A stretch of 64,000 nucleotides of DNA from Chitinophaga sp. sic0106 (GCF_019219075.1 NZ_JAHUWJ010000011.1:124001-188000); one strand, 5' to 3'; counted from the stretch's first letter, positions 51,585 to 61,410 are shown. Numbers and translations: made by a program. Notes: generated by a model from the sequence alone, not told the origin.

Positions 51585-54500
51585 ATGCGAAGATCACTTC
51601 TTCTCGCCACGTTGCTTTTCTTATGCTGCGCTATTACCGCACTGGCGCAAAATAAAAAAGCTGTTACGGGTACCGTAAAAGATGAAAAAGGAACACTGTT
51701 GCCTGGTGTAACAGTGAAAGAAAAAGGCACCTCCAACGGCACCATGTCTGCCGCGGATGGTTCCTTCAAAATTCAGGTTACCCCTGAAGCTACCCTGGAA
51801 TTATCCTACATTGGATATGCTGTCCAGACAGTAGCCGTAGGTAACCAAAGCACAATCTCTATCGTGCTGAAAGAAGACAATAAGAACTTAAATGAGGTAG
51901 TTGTTACCGCCATGGGTATGAAACGCGAATCCCGTAAACTGGGTTACGCTATCACCGAACTGAAAGGTAACGACATCGCCAAATCTAACCAGGTAAACCC
52001 GGTTGCTGCCCTCCAGGGTAAAGTTGCCGGTGTGGACATCTCCAGCGCTGCCGGTGGTCCGCAAGCTGCCCCACGTATCGTACTCCGTGGTGCTAAAAGC
52101 CTTACTGGTAAAGATCAGCCAATCTTCGTAGTGGATGGAGTAATCTTCGAAAACGATGTTACTGCCAACGACGTAAACTTTGGTAACGTGCTCAAAAACC
52201 TCAACCCGGATGACTATGAGTCAGTATCCGTGTTGAAAGGTGCTGCTGCTACAGCCCTTTATGGTTCCCGCGCTATCAACGGTGCTATCCTGATCACCAC
52301 AAAAAAAGGTGTGGCCAGAAAAGGTATTGGTGTAAACGTTAGCCAAACCGCCCAGATGGAAAAAGTATACCGCGGTCCGATCGACCTGCAGAATACTTAT
52401 GGCCAGGGTATGGACGGTGTGTATGATAACACCATGGGTGGCTACTCCTTCGGTCCTGTAATGGATGGTCGTGATGTAACGCTGCAAAATGGTACCACCG
52501 CTAAATTTGTTCCGCAACCGGATAACGTAACTGACCTTTATCAAACCGGTAAATACTTCAATACAAACGTAGCTATGGAAGGTGGTAATGAGAAAGGAAC
52601 TTTCCGTCTCTCTTACTCCCACCTGGATAATAACTCTGTTTCTCCTAACAATAGCTTCGGTAGAAACAGTATCTCCTTCAAAGGTTCCCAGACTATCTCT
52701 AAGGTAATTAGTGCTGACCTGGGCGTAACCTATGCCAACTCAAAAACACTGAACCCTGACCGTCAGGGTGGTGATTACACCAGCTATAACGTTGGTCGTA
52801 AATGGGTGTATGTATTCCCACGTAACTATAATCCTGGTTACTGGAATCAGCCAGCTAACTACCTCGGACCTAACGGTGGCCGTGCCAACCTGTCCACCAA
52901 CCTGGGTGCTGACTACTGGTACCAAATGGCTTACAACAGCTGGACCCGCAGAGAAAACCTCTTCATGGGTAACGTGGCAGTGAATGTAACTGCTACCGAC
53001 TGGCTGAAATTCATCCTGAAGTCCAACTTCTCCAACGAAACTTCTGCTGATGAACGTAAAGAAGTAGGTACTTCCGCTAACTTCACCGGTTCCGATGGTT
53101 ACTACGGCGAAGCTGGTGTGAACAAAACACAATATACCTTCACCGGCCTCGCACAGATTACACCAAAACTGGGCAAACGTTTTGATGGTTCCGTACTGAC
53201 TTTAGGTACTGAAACCTGGAACAGCGGTATCGGTAAACAATACAATAACTACTCCAGCAATGGTCTCCGTATTCCTTTCATGTACGACCTGACCAATAGT
53301 ATCGGTGTGGTACAGTTCAACAACGCTCCACTGCTGCGCAAACGTATCAATTCTGCGTTCTTCGCTGCCAGCTTCAGCTACAACAACGAATTGTTCCTCG
53401 ATGTAACCGGCCGTAACGACTGGTCATCCGCACTGACTTATCCTAAAGGCAGCCTGGGTAACACTTCCAACAGCTACTTCTATCCTTCTGTAAGTACTGC
53501 CTGGGAATTCACCCAAACCCTGAAAGAAGTGATGCCTTCCTGGATTACTTATGGTAAACTCCGTGGATCTTTTGCCATGGTGGGTAGTGATACTGATCCA
53601 TATACCATCAACTCCGGTTACTACAACTCATCTAACTGGTCTGGTATGAACAGTGGCTCTGCATTACCACTGATCACCTTCTATCCAAACGGACAGTTAC
53701 CAAACATGGCACTGAAGCCTTCTATCTCTAAAAGCTGGGAGTTCGGTGCAAACGTTCGTTTCTTCAACAACAGACTCGGTATCGATGCGGCATGGTATCG
53801 TACTGTGGTTAACAACCAGATCATCCCGCTCGCAGTTACCAACGAAAGTGGTGTTTCCAGCCGCTACGTAAATGCTGGTAGAATGCTCAACAGAGGTCTG
53901 GAATTAGCGATCAACGGTACACCAATCCAGAAAGGTGACTTCACCTGGGATGTAACCCTGAACGCAAGCCGTAACAAAAACAAAATTCTGGAACTGGTAG
54001 AAGGTGTTTCTACTTTCACCCTTGGAGAAGATCAGGGCGTAAAAGCAGTAGCTAACGTAGGTGGTGCTTATGGTGACCTGATAACTGATTATGGTTATAC
54101 CCGCAACGCAGCCGGTCAGCCTATCATCAACCTGAACCCTGCCGGTGCCGACTTCCCTGCACAATACCAACGCGGTTTCGCAGTAGTAGGTAACATTCAG
54201 CCTGATTGGAACCTGGGTCTGCAGAACCAGTTCAACTATAAAAACTGGTCACTGGGTATCCTCGTACAGGCACGTATCGGCGGCGACTTCTTCTCTGCCT
54301 CTCACCAATATGGTACTGGTCGTGGTAACACTGCTAACACCGAATTTGGTCGCGATGCTGCTCATGGTGGTCTTGAGTGGACTGACGGTACTGGAACTAA
54401 GAGAAACGACGGTATCATCCCTAATGGTGTATTGTCCGACGGTACTACTGTAAACATGAACGGTCAGGAAGTGAACATCGGTGGCATGAGCTACCAGGAA

Positions 54501-54845
54501 GCATATGACAAAGGTTATGTAAAACCGCTCAGCGCATTCCAATATTATAGCATGGTTGGTGACTGGGGTATCGGTATCCGTGAGGCTTCCGTGTTCGACG
54601 CTTCTTATGTTGCACTCCGCGAAGTAAACATCGGCTACTCACTGCCAACCGAACTGGTTAACCGCTGGAAAATGCAAAGTCTGCGTGTTTCACTCGTAGG
54701 CCGCAACCTGGGTTACCTGTTCAATAACCTGCCACTGAATATCAATCCGGAAGCTGTACGTAACAACGCTACCTACGCCTTCTCTGAATACGGTGCCGTA
54801 CCGTTCATCCGTAACTTCGGTGCTACCATTCAGATCGGATTCTAA
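51585..54845 (+). CDS. SusC/RagA-family TonB-dependent transporter, likely highly expressed
   Basis: 1086 residues. Signal to about 22 (ends ALAQ); regulatory-like domain about 28-96 (VTGTVKDEKGTLLPGVTV); TonB box region NEVVVTAMGMKR (103-114); plug with DQPIFVVDGVIFEND and LNPDDYESVSVLKGAAATALYGSRA; barrel ending FGATIQIGF. The coding strand is dominated by a narrow codon set (GGT, AAC, CGT, ATC, TAC, CTG) more strictly than the other SusC genes, a usual sign of strong expression. Preceded by a good promoter and LacI-type palindromes. No STN domain. Confidence 0.93.
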   Translation: MRRSLLLATLLFLCCAITALAQNKKAVTGTVKDEKGTLLPGVTVKEKGTSNGTMSAADGSFKIQVTPEATLELSYIGYAVQTVAVGNQSTISIVLKEDNKNLNEVVVTAMGMKRESRKLGYAITELKGNDIAKSNQVNPVAALQGKVAGVDISSAAGGPQAAPRIVLRGAKSLTGKDQPIFVVDGVIFENDVTANDVNFGNVLKNLNPDDYESVSVLKGAAATALYGSRAINGAILITTKKGVARKGIGVNVSQTAQMEKVYRGPIDLQNTYGQGMDGVYDNTMGGYSFGPVMDGRDVTLQNGTTAKFVPQPDNVTDLYQTGKYFNTNVAMEGGNEKGTFRLSYSHLDNNSVSPNNSFGRNSISFKGSQTISKVISADLGVTYANSKTLNPDRQGGDYTSYNVGRKWVYVFPRNYNPGYWNQPANYLGPNGGRANLSTNLGADYWYQMAYNSWTRRENLFMGNVAVNVTATDWLKFILKSNFSNETSADERKEVGTSANFTGSDGYYGEAGVNKTQYTFTGLAQITPKLGKRFDGSVLTLGTETWNSGIGKQYNNYSSNGLRIPFMYDLTNSIGVVQFNNAPLLRKRINSAFFAASFSYNNELFLDVTGRNDWSSALTYPKGSLGNTSNSYFYPSVSTAWEFTQTLKEVMPSWITYGKLRGSFAMVGSDTDPYTINSGYYNSSNWSGMNSGSALPLITFYPNGQLPNMALKPSISKSWEFGANVRFFNNRLGIDAAWYRTVVNNQIIPLAVTNESGVSSRYVNAGRMLNRGLELAINGTPIQKGDFTWDVTLNASRNKNKILELVEGVSTFTLGEDQGVKAVANVGGAYGDLITDYGYTRNAAGQPIINLNPAGADFPAQYQRGFAVVGNIQPDWNLGLQNQFNYKNWSLGILVQARIGGDFFSASHQYGTGRGNTANTEFGRDAAHGGLEWTDGTGTKRNDGIIPNGVLSDGTTVNMNGQEVNIGGMSYQEAYDKGYVKPLSAFQYYSMVGDWGIGIREASVFDASYVALREVNIGYSLPTELVNRWKMQSLRVSLVGRNLGYLFNNLPLNINPEAVRNNATYAFSEYGAVPFIRNFGATIQIGF

Positions 54846-54874
54846 TCAAGCTGTATTAACCAAACAAGATTATT

Positions 54875-56599
54875 ATGAAATCAATATATAAACTGGGATT
54901 TGGAGCGGCAATGTTAGGCCTGTCTCTGGCTTCCTGTACAAAAGGATTTGAGGATATTAACCAAAACCCTCAGGTGAGTCCAACCACATCTCCTGAACTG
55001 CTGCTGTCACTGCCAGGTAAAAGCATTGTTGACCGCGACTTCGATTGGTTCTACGACTGCTACCAGTATCAAATGCAGTGGATGCAGTTTGGTGCGCCAC
55101 AACCTGGTTCTACCATCGGTCGTCTGTTCAATCCATCCAACACAAATGACTTCTACCAGGCGTTCTACAAAAATATTGCTCCAAACCTGGTAGATATCGA
55201 TACCGTTATTGCCAGAATGCCGGAAGCAACCAGACCTAACTTCGCTGAAGTAGGTGCTATTGCCCGCATCATGAAAGTATATTCGGCATGGAGAGTATCC
55301 GATGCTAATGGTAGCATCCCGTACACCAAGGCTTTTGGTGCCCGTTACGGTGGTACTTTCACGCCAACTTATGACACACAGGAACAACTGTTCGATATCT
55401 GGGATGCTGAACTGAAACAATCCATCACAGCTATCACCAGCAAACTGCCGAACCAGCAGGCTGCATCGTCGTTCGATATCTTCTATTCCGGACGAGCTGG
55501 TAACTGGGCGGCCGCAGCCAACGTACTGCGTATGAAAATCGCTATGCGCCTGATGAAAAGAAATGCTACCAAAGCAACTACTATCATCCAGGAAGTAATG
55601 GCCAGCCCGGCAGGTTTATTCACTGGTAATGGTGATGAATGGAAGTTTGTTTCCGGGGCTAATGCCTTCGGTCAGGCAGGTAACTGGGAAATGACCGGTA
55701 GCGTATCATTAGTGGCTACCAAGAATGTACTGGACTTCATGCAGAACAACAGTGACCCTCGCCTGGGTCTGTTCTTCGAAAAGAATAGCTATACCAAAGA
55801 AGCATTCGACAGCCTCAAAGCTGGTGGTGTGTTCCCTCAAACAGCTACGTATAGTGGTGTACGTTATGTAGGTGCTCCTGCATCTCCTGATAAACGTAAT
55901 GATGTAAACTATGCCAACTACTTCACCGTTCGTAACTACGAAATGAAGTTTAATGTAAATGGTCAGGAAACCATCGTTAAAAGAAGAATGGATACCGTAT
56001 CTAACTTACAGCGTCGCCTGTTTGCAACCGGTGCGGAAGGTATCGCTTCTCCTGGCCAGTACACCCAGCCAATCCTCACTTATGCGGAGCAATGCTTCAT
56101 GATTGCAGAACTGGCTGTTCGCGGTATCATCACCGGACAAGATGCCGCCACCTGGTACACCAACGGTATCAAAGCCTCCATCTCTGCTTATGATAATATG
56201 GGCCGTATCGCTAATATTCTTGACTACGCAGAGCTGGATCAGAATGCAGTGAATGCATATGTAAATAATCCAAACATCCAACTCACCGGCGATCAGGCTA
56301 CAGACCTGGAAAAAATCCAGATTCAGCTGTTCCTGAATTACTTCAAATCTCCTTGGGAAGCATGGGGTTCATGGAAACGTACGGGTGTGCCTAAAGTTGG
56401 AAGCTCCATCATGGCCTATGAACCAATGGTTTCCAACGGTTCTACCGTAACCATCCCTCGCCGTTGGGCACTGCCGCAGCCAACTGTGGTAGAACAAACC
56501 CAGAACTGGCGCGATGCCGTTACTGAAATGCAGAAAACCGGCGAATACGGTAATGATGTAAACCAGTACACCGGCCGCGTATGGTGGGATATGCAATAA
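54875..56599 (+). CDS. SusD/RagB-family outer-membrane lipoprotein
   Basis: A 574-residue lipoprotein with lipobox LASC (Cys21). Mature start TKGFEDINQNPQVSPTTSPE; conserved block RVSDANGSIPYTKAFGARYGG in the place of RLTDLYG-VPYS; MKIAMRLMKRNATKA; ends TGRVWWDMQ. It follows its SusC partner by 29 bases and shares that gene's narrow codon choice. Last gene of the rightward arm, followed by a strong bidirectional terminator. Confidence 0.92.
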   Translation: MKSIYKLGFGAAMLGLSLASCTKGFEDINQNPQVSPTTSPELLLSLPGKSIVDRDFDWFYDCYQYQMQWMQFGAPQPGSTIGRLFNPSNTNDFYQAFYKNIAPNLVDIDTVIARMPEATRPNFAEVGAIARIMKVYSAWRVSDANGSIPYTKAFGARYGGTFTPTYDTQEQLFDIWDAELKQSITAITSKLPNQQAASSFDIFYSGRAGNWAAAANVLRMKIAMRLMKRNATKATTIIQEVMASPAGLFTGNGDEWKFVSGANAFGQAGNWEMTGSVSLVATKNVLDFMQNNSDPRLGLFFEKNSYTKEAFDSLKAGGVFPQTATYSGVRYVGAPASPDKRNDVNYANYFTVRNYEMKFNVNGQETIVKRRMDTVSNLQRRLFATGAEGIASPGQYTQPILTYAEQCFMIAELAVRGIITGQDAATWYTNGIKASISAYDNMGRIANILDYAELDQNAVNAYVNNPNIQLTGDQATDLEKIQIQLFLNYFKSPWEAWGSWKRTGVPKVGSSIMAYEPMVSNGSTVTIPRRWALPQPTVVEQTQNWRDAVTEMQKTGEYGNDVNQYTGRVWWDMQ

Positions 56600-56638
56600 G
56601 TAATCAAGTGAATTGATTAGATAGTACAGTAAAGAGTG

Positions 56639-56677
56639 AAAAAGTAAAGCCTCCGCATGTCGGAGGCTTTACTTTTT
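56639..56677. terminator. Bidirectional intrinsic terminator between SusD and mutS
   Basis: A perfect 17-bp stem whose arms run from AAAAAGTAAAGCCTCCG (56639-56655) to its complement (56661-56677), with loop CATGT. Because the arms end in five A and five T it works on both strands, ending the SusD transcript and the convergent mutS transcript. A second small palindrome TAATCAA / TTGATTA (56601-56619) lies just before it. Confidence 0.9.
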
Positions 56678-56743
56678 GTTACAACAGGCGAGCGCCGTGG
56701 CCCTTCCTGCAAAAAAACGGGCGCCGTAGGCACCCGTAAAAAA

Positions 56744-59350
56744 TTATCCAATCATTTCTTTTATCTCACTCAGCTTAAGCAAAGCCTCCACCGGCGTAAG
56801 CCGGTTAATATCCACCCGCTCCAGCTTCTCCCGTATCCCCTGAAACGTATCACTGTGCGCATCAAATATATTTAACTGTAGTTTTTGAGTAGGAGTAGAG
56901 AGATTTTTCACCTGCTGCTGCAACGCGCCGTCGATATGCTTTTCCTCCAGCTGTGCCAGTACCTCGTTGGCACGGTTAATCAGCTCCGGTGGCATGCCGG
57001 CCATCCTGGCTACGTGAATACCAAAGCTATGGCGACTACCACCCGGCGCCAGCTTGCGCAGGAAGATGATTTTATTGCCACTTTCCATGTTGGTAATGTG
57101 GAAGTTCTTCACGCGGGCATGCTTGTTCTCCAGCTCATTCAGCTCATGATAGTGCGTCGCAAACAGTGTTTTAGGCTGGTGCCCGCTCATATCATGCAGG
57201 TATTCCACAATGCTCCAGGCAATTGAAATACCGTCGTAGGTGCTCGTACCACGACCAATCTCATCCAGTATTACCAGGCTTCTCGGGGTAATGCTGTTGA
57301 TAATGCTCGCCGTTTCATTCATCTCCACCATGAAGGTTGATTCACCACCGCTCAGGTTATCTGAGGCACCCACACGGGTAAAGATTTTATCCGTCAGACC
57401 AATCTCAGCACGGGTGGCCGGTACAAAGCTGCCCATATGCGCCATCAAAGTGATGAGCGCCGTTTGGCGGAGCAGCGCGGATTTACCACTCATGTTCGGT
57501 CCCGTAAGAATAATAATCTGCTGTGTTTCCTGGTCCAGGATAATATCATTGGAGACATAGGATTCACCCGGAGGGAGGCCCCGTTCTATCACCGGATGTC
57601 GCCCTTCGGTAATCTTCAGCTCAAAGCCATCATTGATTTCCGGACGGCGGTATTTGTACTGCACGGCGTTGTGCGCAAAGCAAAGGAGGCAATCCAGCCG
57701 CGCAAAAATATGTGCATCCTGCTGCATCGGTTCTATAAACGGCTGCAGGGATGCCAGCAGCTCGTCGAACAGGCGCGTTTCCAGCGCCAGTATTTTATCC
57801 TCGGCGCCAACAATCTTTTCTTCGTACTCCTTCAGCTCCGGGGTAATATAGCGCTCTGCGTTGGCCAGCGTTTGCTTACGTATCCACGTTGCCGGTACTT
57901 TATTTTTATGCGTGTTAGTTACTTCGAGATAGTAACCGAAAACGTTGTTAAAGGCAATCTTTAAGCTCGGAATACCCGTTGCTTCAGATTCTTTCTGCTG
58001 GATCTGCAACAGATAATCCTTGCCTTTGGTCGCAATGCCACGCAGCTCATCCAGCTCTGCGTTTACGCCGTCCCTGATCACACCACCCTTGTTCACCAGT
58101 ACTGGTGGGGTTTCCATCATCTCGTTAAGGATACGGTTCATGATAGGGGCGCATACGTCCAGTTTTTCGTTGAGGCGTTGCAGGTAGTCGTTGGTGTTAC
58201 TGCCAAGTATACCTTTCACTGCTTCCACCTGTTGCAATGCCCTTGCGAGCTGCATCACTTCCCGCGGATTAATTTTTTTCAGGGGTATTTTAGATACCAG
58301 CCTTTCCAGGTCGCCGGTTTGCTGCAGGTGCTGCTGCAAGCCATTGGCCAGGTCAGTTTCTTTGATCAGGTATTCTACCGTGTCCAGGCGTTCGTTGATG
58401 CGGTCCTTATGGCGGAGCGGGAATACCAGCCAGCGCTTAAGCAGGCGGGCACCCATGGGTGTCACGGTGTTGTCCAGTGTTTTGAGCAGGGTATGACCGT
58501 TTTCCACACTGCTGTTGAGCAGTTCCAGGTTACGCACGGTGAAGCGGTCCATCCACAGGAAATCTTCCTGGTTGATGCGCTGCATACGTGTGATATGCTG
58601 CAGGTTCGGGTGCTCGGTATCTTTCAGATAGTGCAGAGTGGCACCGGCCGCCACCACGGCTGCTGGCATGCCTTCCACACCAAAGCCTTTCAGGGAATGT
58701 GTCTGAAATTGCTTCAGCAGGATTTCAGCCGCATAGGTGCTGGTAAATATCCATTCCTCCAGCGTATAGGTATAAAACCGGGTACCGAAGGTGGCTTTAA
58801 AGTTTTTTTGTTGCTGGCGCGCAAAGAGGACCTCCGCAGGGCGGAAGCTTTGCAGGAGTTTATCCACATATTCAATACTGCCTTCTGCCACAAAAAATTC
58901 CCCGGTAGAGATATCCAGGAAGGATACCCCCGTAACGTCACCGCCAAAGTGAACGGCCGCCAGGAAGTTGTTGCTGGAGTTTTCCAGTATCTTATCATTT
59001 ACGGCTACACCGGGTGTTACCAGCTCGGTTACACCGCGTTTTACAATGCCTTTAGCAGTTTTAGGGTCTTCCAGCTGGTCGCATACCGCTACGCGGTAGC
59101 CGGCTTTTACCAGTTTATGAAGGTAGGTATCCAGCGCATGATGCGGGAACCCTGCAAGGTCGCCATTGGAAGAGCCGTTTGCCCTTTTGGTCAATACAAT
59201 GCCAAGCACTTGTGCGGCTATCACCGCGTCTTCGTTGAATGTTTCGTAAAAGTCACCCACACGGAACAGGAGCACAGCATCAGGATATTTTTCCTTGATG
59301 GCATTGTGCTGTTGCATAAGCGGGGTTTCTGCCGATTTGCTTTTTGCCAT
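56744..59350 (-). CDS. mutS: DNA mismatch repair protein MutS
   Basis: 868 residues, the usual MutS1 length. The mismatch-wedge motif is in RVGDFYETFNEDA (GxFYExF, near residue 32-38). The ATPase has Walker A GPNMSGKS (617-624), TFMVEMNETASI, Walker B SLVILDEIGRGTSTYDG and the conserved THYHEL. C-terminal helix-turn-helix region ends at EIKEMIG. MutS recognises mismatches and recruits MutL. The ATG lies only about 5 bases from a -7-like TATATTTG, so its transcript may be nearly leaderless. Confidence 0.97.
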   Translation of the reverse strand: MAKSKSAETPLMQQHNAIKEKYPDAVLLFRVGDFYETFNEDAVIAAQVLGIVLTKRANGSSNGDLAGFPHHALDTYLHKLVKAGYRVAVCDQLEDPKTAKGIVKRGVTELVTPGVAVNDKILENSSNNFLAAVHFGGDVTGVSFLDISTGEFFVAEGSIEYVDKLLQSFRPAEVLFARQQQKNFKATFGTRFYTYTLEEWIFTSTYAAEILLKQFQTHSLKGFGVEGMPAAVVAAGATLHYLKDTEHPNLQHITRMQRINQEDFLWMDRFTVRNLELLNSSVENGHTLLKTLDNTVTPMGARLLKRWLVFPLRHKDRINERLDTVEYLIKETDLANGLQQHLQQTGDLERLVSKIPLKKINPREVMQLARALQQVEAVKGILGSNTNDYLQRLNEKLDVCAPIMNRILNEMMETPPVLVNKGGVIRDGVNAELDELRGIATKGKDYLLQIQQKESEATGIPSLKIAFNNVFGYYLEVTNTHKNKVPATWIRKQTLANAERYITPELKEYEEKIVGAEDKILALETRLFDELLASLQPFIEPMQQDAHIFARLDCLLCFAHNAVQYKYRRPEINDGFELKITEGRHPVIERGLPPGESYVSNDIILDQETQQIIILTGPNMSGKSALLRQTALITLMAHMGSFVPATRAEIGLTDKIFTRVGASDNLSGGESTFMVEMNETASIINSITPRSLVILDEIGRGTSTYDGISIAWSIVEYLHDMSGHQPKTLFATHYHELNELENKHARVKNFHITNMESGNKIIFLRKLAPGGSRHSFGIHVARMAGMPPELINRANEVLAQLEEKHIDGALQQQVKNLSTPTQKLQLNIFDAHSDTFQGIREKLERVDINRLTPVEALLKLSEIKEMIG

Positions 59351-59354
59351 GGCG

Positions 59355-59390
59355 CAAATATATAAAACTCAACCCATCATGTTATCTTTG
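59355..59390. promoter_or_regulatory. Divergent -7 elements for mutS and the RNA methyltransferase
   Basis: On the minus strand 59355-59362 reads TATATTTG (for mutS); on the plus strand 59383-59390 reads TATCTTTG (for the RNA methyltransferase). Both match TAnnTTTG. Neither has an obvious TTTG at -33. The two start codons are just 46 bases apart, and each is 5-7 bases from its -7 element, so both mRNAs may have very short leaders. Confidence 0.5.
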
Positions 59391-59396
59391 CAGGTA

Positions 59397-59933
59397 ATGA
59401 GAAAACTAAGTATGGATGAACTGGGCCGTAAAACGGTGGATGAATTCAAAGCCGCCGATAAAACGCCCATCGTATTGGTGCTGGATAACATCCGGAGTAT
59501 GCATAACGTAGGCTCCGTTTTTCGTACAGCCGACGCCTTTTTGATCCAGGGGATCATACTCTGTGGCTATACGCCCGTTCCCCCGCACCGGGATATTAAC
59601 AAAACAGCCCTCGGCGCCACCGAAACGGTAGAATGGCAGTATGCCACCACCACTATGGAAGCGGTGATCAGCCTCCGCGATGCCGGCTACCAGGTAATGG
59701 CCATCGAACAGGCAGTCAATAGTGTAGCACTGGATAAATTTACGCCTCCCACCGATCAGCCCCTGGCCCTGGTGTTTGGTAATGAAGTGAGCGGGGTAGA
59801 TGGGGAAGTGATGAAAGTGGTAGACGGCTGCATCGAGATCCCCCAACTGGGCATGAAACACTCCCTGAACATTTCGGTGACTACCGGTATTGTTGTTTGG
59901 GATATCTTTGTGAAGCTCAGGAACAACCATTAA
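59397..59933 (+). CDS. SpoU/TrmH-family RNA 2'-O-methyltransferase
   Basis: 178 residues from ATG 59397, which follows a TATCTTTG -7 element; earlier in-frame ATGs reach back into mutS and give an unlikely N-terminus. SPOUT motifs are present: motif 1 LDNIRSMHNVGSVFRTADAF with the catalytic Asn/Arg, motif 2 ALVFGNEVSGVDGEV, motif 3 IEIPQLGMKHSLNISVTTGIV, forming the deep-knot SAM site. It is single-domain without the N-terminal substrate-binding domain of RlmB. tRNA or rRNA target unknown. Confidence 0.9.
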   Translation: MRKLSMDELGRKTVDEFKAADKTPIVLVLDNIRSMHNVGSVFRTADAFLIQGIILCGYTPVPPHRDINKTALGATETVEWQYATTTMEAVISLRDAGYQVMAIEQAVNSVALDKFTPPTDQPLALVFGNEVSGVDGEVMKVVDGCIEIPQLGMKHSLNISVTTGIVVWDIFVKLRNNH

Positions 59934-59949
59934 ATTATATTATTTAAAT

Positions 59950-60816
59950 ATGTATACGACTATTAATAAGTATCTGTCACTGGTAAAGTTTGCCCATACC
60001 ATCTTTGCCATGCCGTTTGCATTGATCGGGTATTGTATGGCGGTAACCATCGGTGGGGGCGCCTTTAACTGGCTCACCTTCGGGTTGGTGATCCTTTGCA
60101 TGGTATTTGCCCGCAGCGCCGCCATGGCATTTAACCGCTGGCTGGACGTGGATATCGACAAGCTAAATCCCCGCACTGCCAAAAGGGAAATTCCTGCCGG
60201 CATCATCTCCAAAAAGAATGCAATGGCCTTTATTATCGCCAACTGCGTACTTTTTGTAGCTACCACCTGGTTTATCAATCCGGTTTGCTTCTTCCTGTCG
60301 CCGGTAGCCTTGCTGGTAGTACTGGGATATAGCTATACCAAGCGTTTTACGGCATTATGCCATATGGTATTGGGCGTGGGCCTGTCCCTGGCGCCTATCG
60401 GTGCGTATCTGGCGGTTACAGGCCAGTTTGCTGTATTGCCGGTACTGGTATCCTGCCTGGTGCTCTGCTGGGTATCCGGTTTTGATATCATCTACTCCCT
60501 GCAGGACGAGGATTTTGATAAAAGTCAGCGTCTGAACTCTATTCCTGCCTGGCTGGGACTGCGTGGAGCCTTACATTTTTCTGAAGTATTGCATGTGATT
60601 GCGGCCGGACTGGTGATCACCATCGGTATTTATGGCCATTTTCATTGGTTGTACTGGATCGGCGCCGCCGTATTTATGATCATGCTGGTATCACAGCATA
60701 TGCTGGTAAAACCAAATGACCTGAGCCGCATCAATATTATGTTTATGACCACCAACGGGATTGCCAGTGTGGTATTTGCCGTTTTTGCCATCGCCGATAT
60801 GCTCGTGCTGGCTTAA
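59950..60816 (+). CDS. UbiA-family prenyltransferase (4-hydroxybenzoate / MqnP-like)
   Basis: A 288-residue membrane protein with about eight helices. First Asp-rich motif NRWLDVDIDKLNPRTAKREIP (N62, D66, D70), second DIIYSLQDEDFDKSQ (about 179-193). These bind prenyl-diphosphate through Mg2+. Such enzymes prenylate an aromatic acid in quinone synthesis; Bacteroidota use menaquinone, so an MqnP-type role (futalosine pathway) is likelier than ubiquinone synthesis, but no other quinone gene is in the window. It lies 16 bases after the methyltransferase and 18 before ruvX. Confidence 0.87.
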   Translation: MYTTINKYLSLVKFAHTIFAMPFALIGYCMAVTIGGGAFNWLTFGLVILCMVFARSAAMAFNRWLDVDIDKLNPRTAKREIPAGIISKKNAMAFIIANCVLFVATTWFINPVCFFLSPVALLVVLGYSYTKRFTALCHMVLGVGLSLAPIGAYLAVTGQFAVLPVLVSCLVLCWVSGFDIIYSLQDEDFDKSQRLNSIPAWLGLRGALHFSEVLHVIAAGLVITIGIYGHFHWLYWIGAAVFMIMLVSQHMLVKPNDLSRINIMFMTTNGIASVVFAVFAIADMLVLA

Positions 60817-60834
60817 CTAAATAGAAAAGAGAAT

Positions 60835-61245
60835 ATGCCGCGTATAATGGCCATAGATTATGGGAAAAAAAGAACAGGTTTAGCGGTGACTGATCCGCTG
60901 AAACTGATTGCCAGTGGCCTCACCACAGTGGGCACACATGAACTGATCCCATATCTGAAAAAATATTTTGCTGCCGAAGCAGTAGAGCAAATCGTGATAG
61001 GAGAGCCTAAAAACCTGGATGGAAATGCCACCGATGCCACCGCACTGGTGACCGAATGCATCCGCATCCTTAAAAAGAACTTTCCGGATCTCCCTATCGT
61101 AAAAATAGATGAGCGCTTTACTTCCAAAATGGCTTTCCAGAGTATGATTGATAGCGGACTGAAGAAAAAAGACCGTCAAAATAAAGCCCTGGTAGATGAA
61201 ATCAGTGCTACCATCATTTTACAGGAGTATTTACAGCGACTGTAG
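60835..61245 (+). CDS. ruvX: Holliday junction resolvase-like RuvX / pre-16S rRNA nuclease (YqgF)
   Basis: 136 residues, an RNase H-like fold. It has the N-terminal metal-binding Asp in IMAIDYGKKRTGLAVTD (Asp8), the central Glu in VIGEPKNLDGN and the C-terminal Asp in LVDEISATIILQ, with DERFTSKMAF between. Family members process the 5' end of 16S rRNA and have been described as Holliday junction resolvases. Probably cotranscribed with the prenyltransferase gene. Confidence 0.93.
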   Translation: MPRIMAIDYGKKRTGLAVTDPLKLIASGLTTVGTHELIPYLKKYFAAEAVEQIVIGEPKNLDGNATDATALVTECIRILKKNFPDLPIVKIDERFTSKMAFQSMIDSGLKKKDRQNKALVDEISATIILQEYLQRL

Positions 61246-61410
61246 CCATTCATCTCCCTAAAAACAAAAAAGGAGAACCGCTCCAAATCATTCATAGCAC
61301 GGAACCAATACCTCGCACCAACAAAGCGAGGTGGAAGCAAACCCGCTGGTACAGGAAGGTTTCCCCGAAAAATCACTTAAATTCGCATTTTAAACCAAGT
61401 CACAACAATC

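Noticed and set aside
58178-59365. 395-codon open frame on the plus strand inside mutS
   Set aside because: Antisense to mutS, whose motifs are complete; translation shows no family features.
59295-59396. N-terminal extension of the RNA methyltransferase back to 59295
   Set aside because: It would overlap mutS by 56 bases and include its own promoter; the conserved protein starts at ATG 59397.
61251-61264. A second copy of the MITE-like element after ruvX
   Set aside because: Only one CATCTCCCTAAAAA end is present; no matching inverted end lies within 200 bases.
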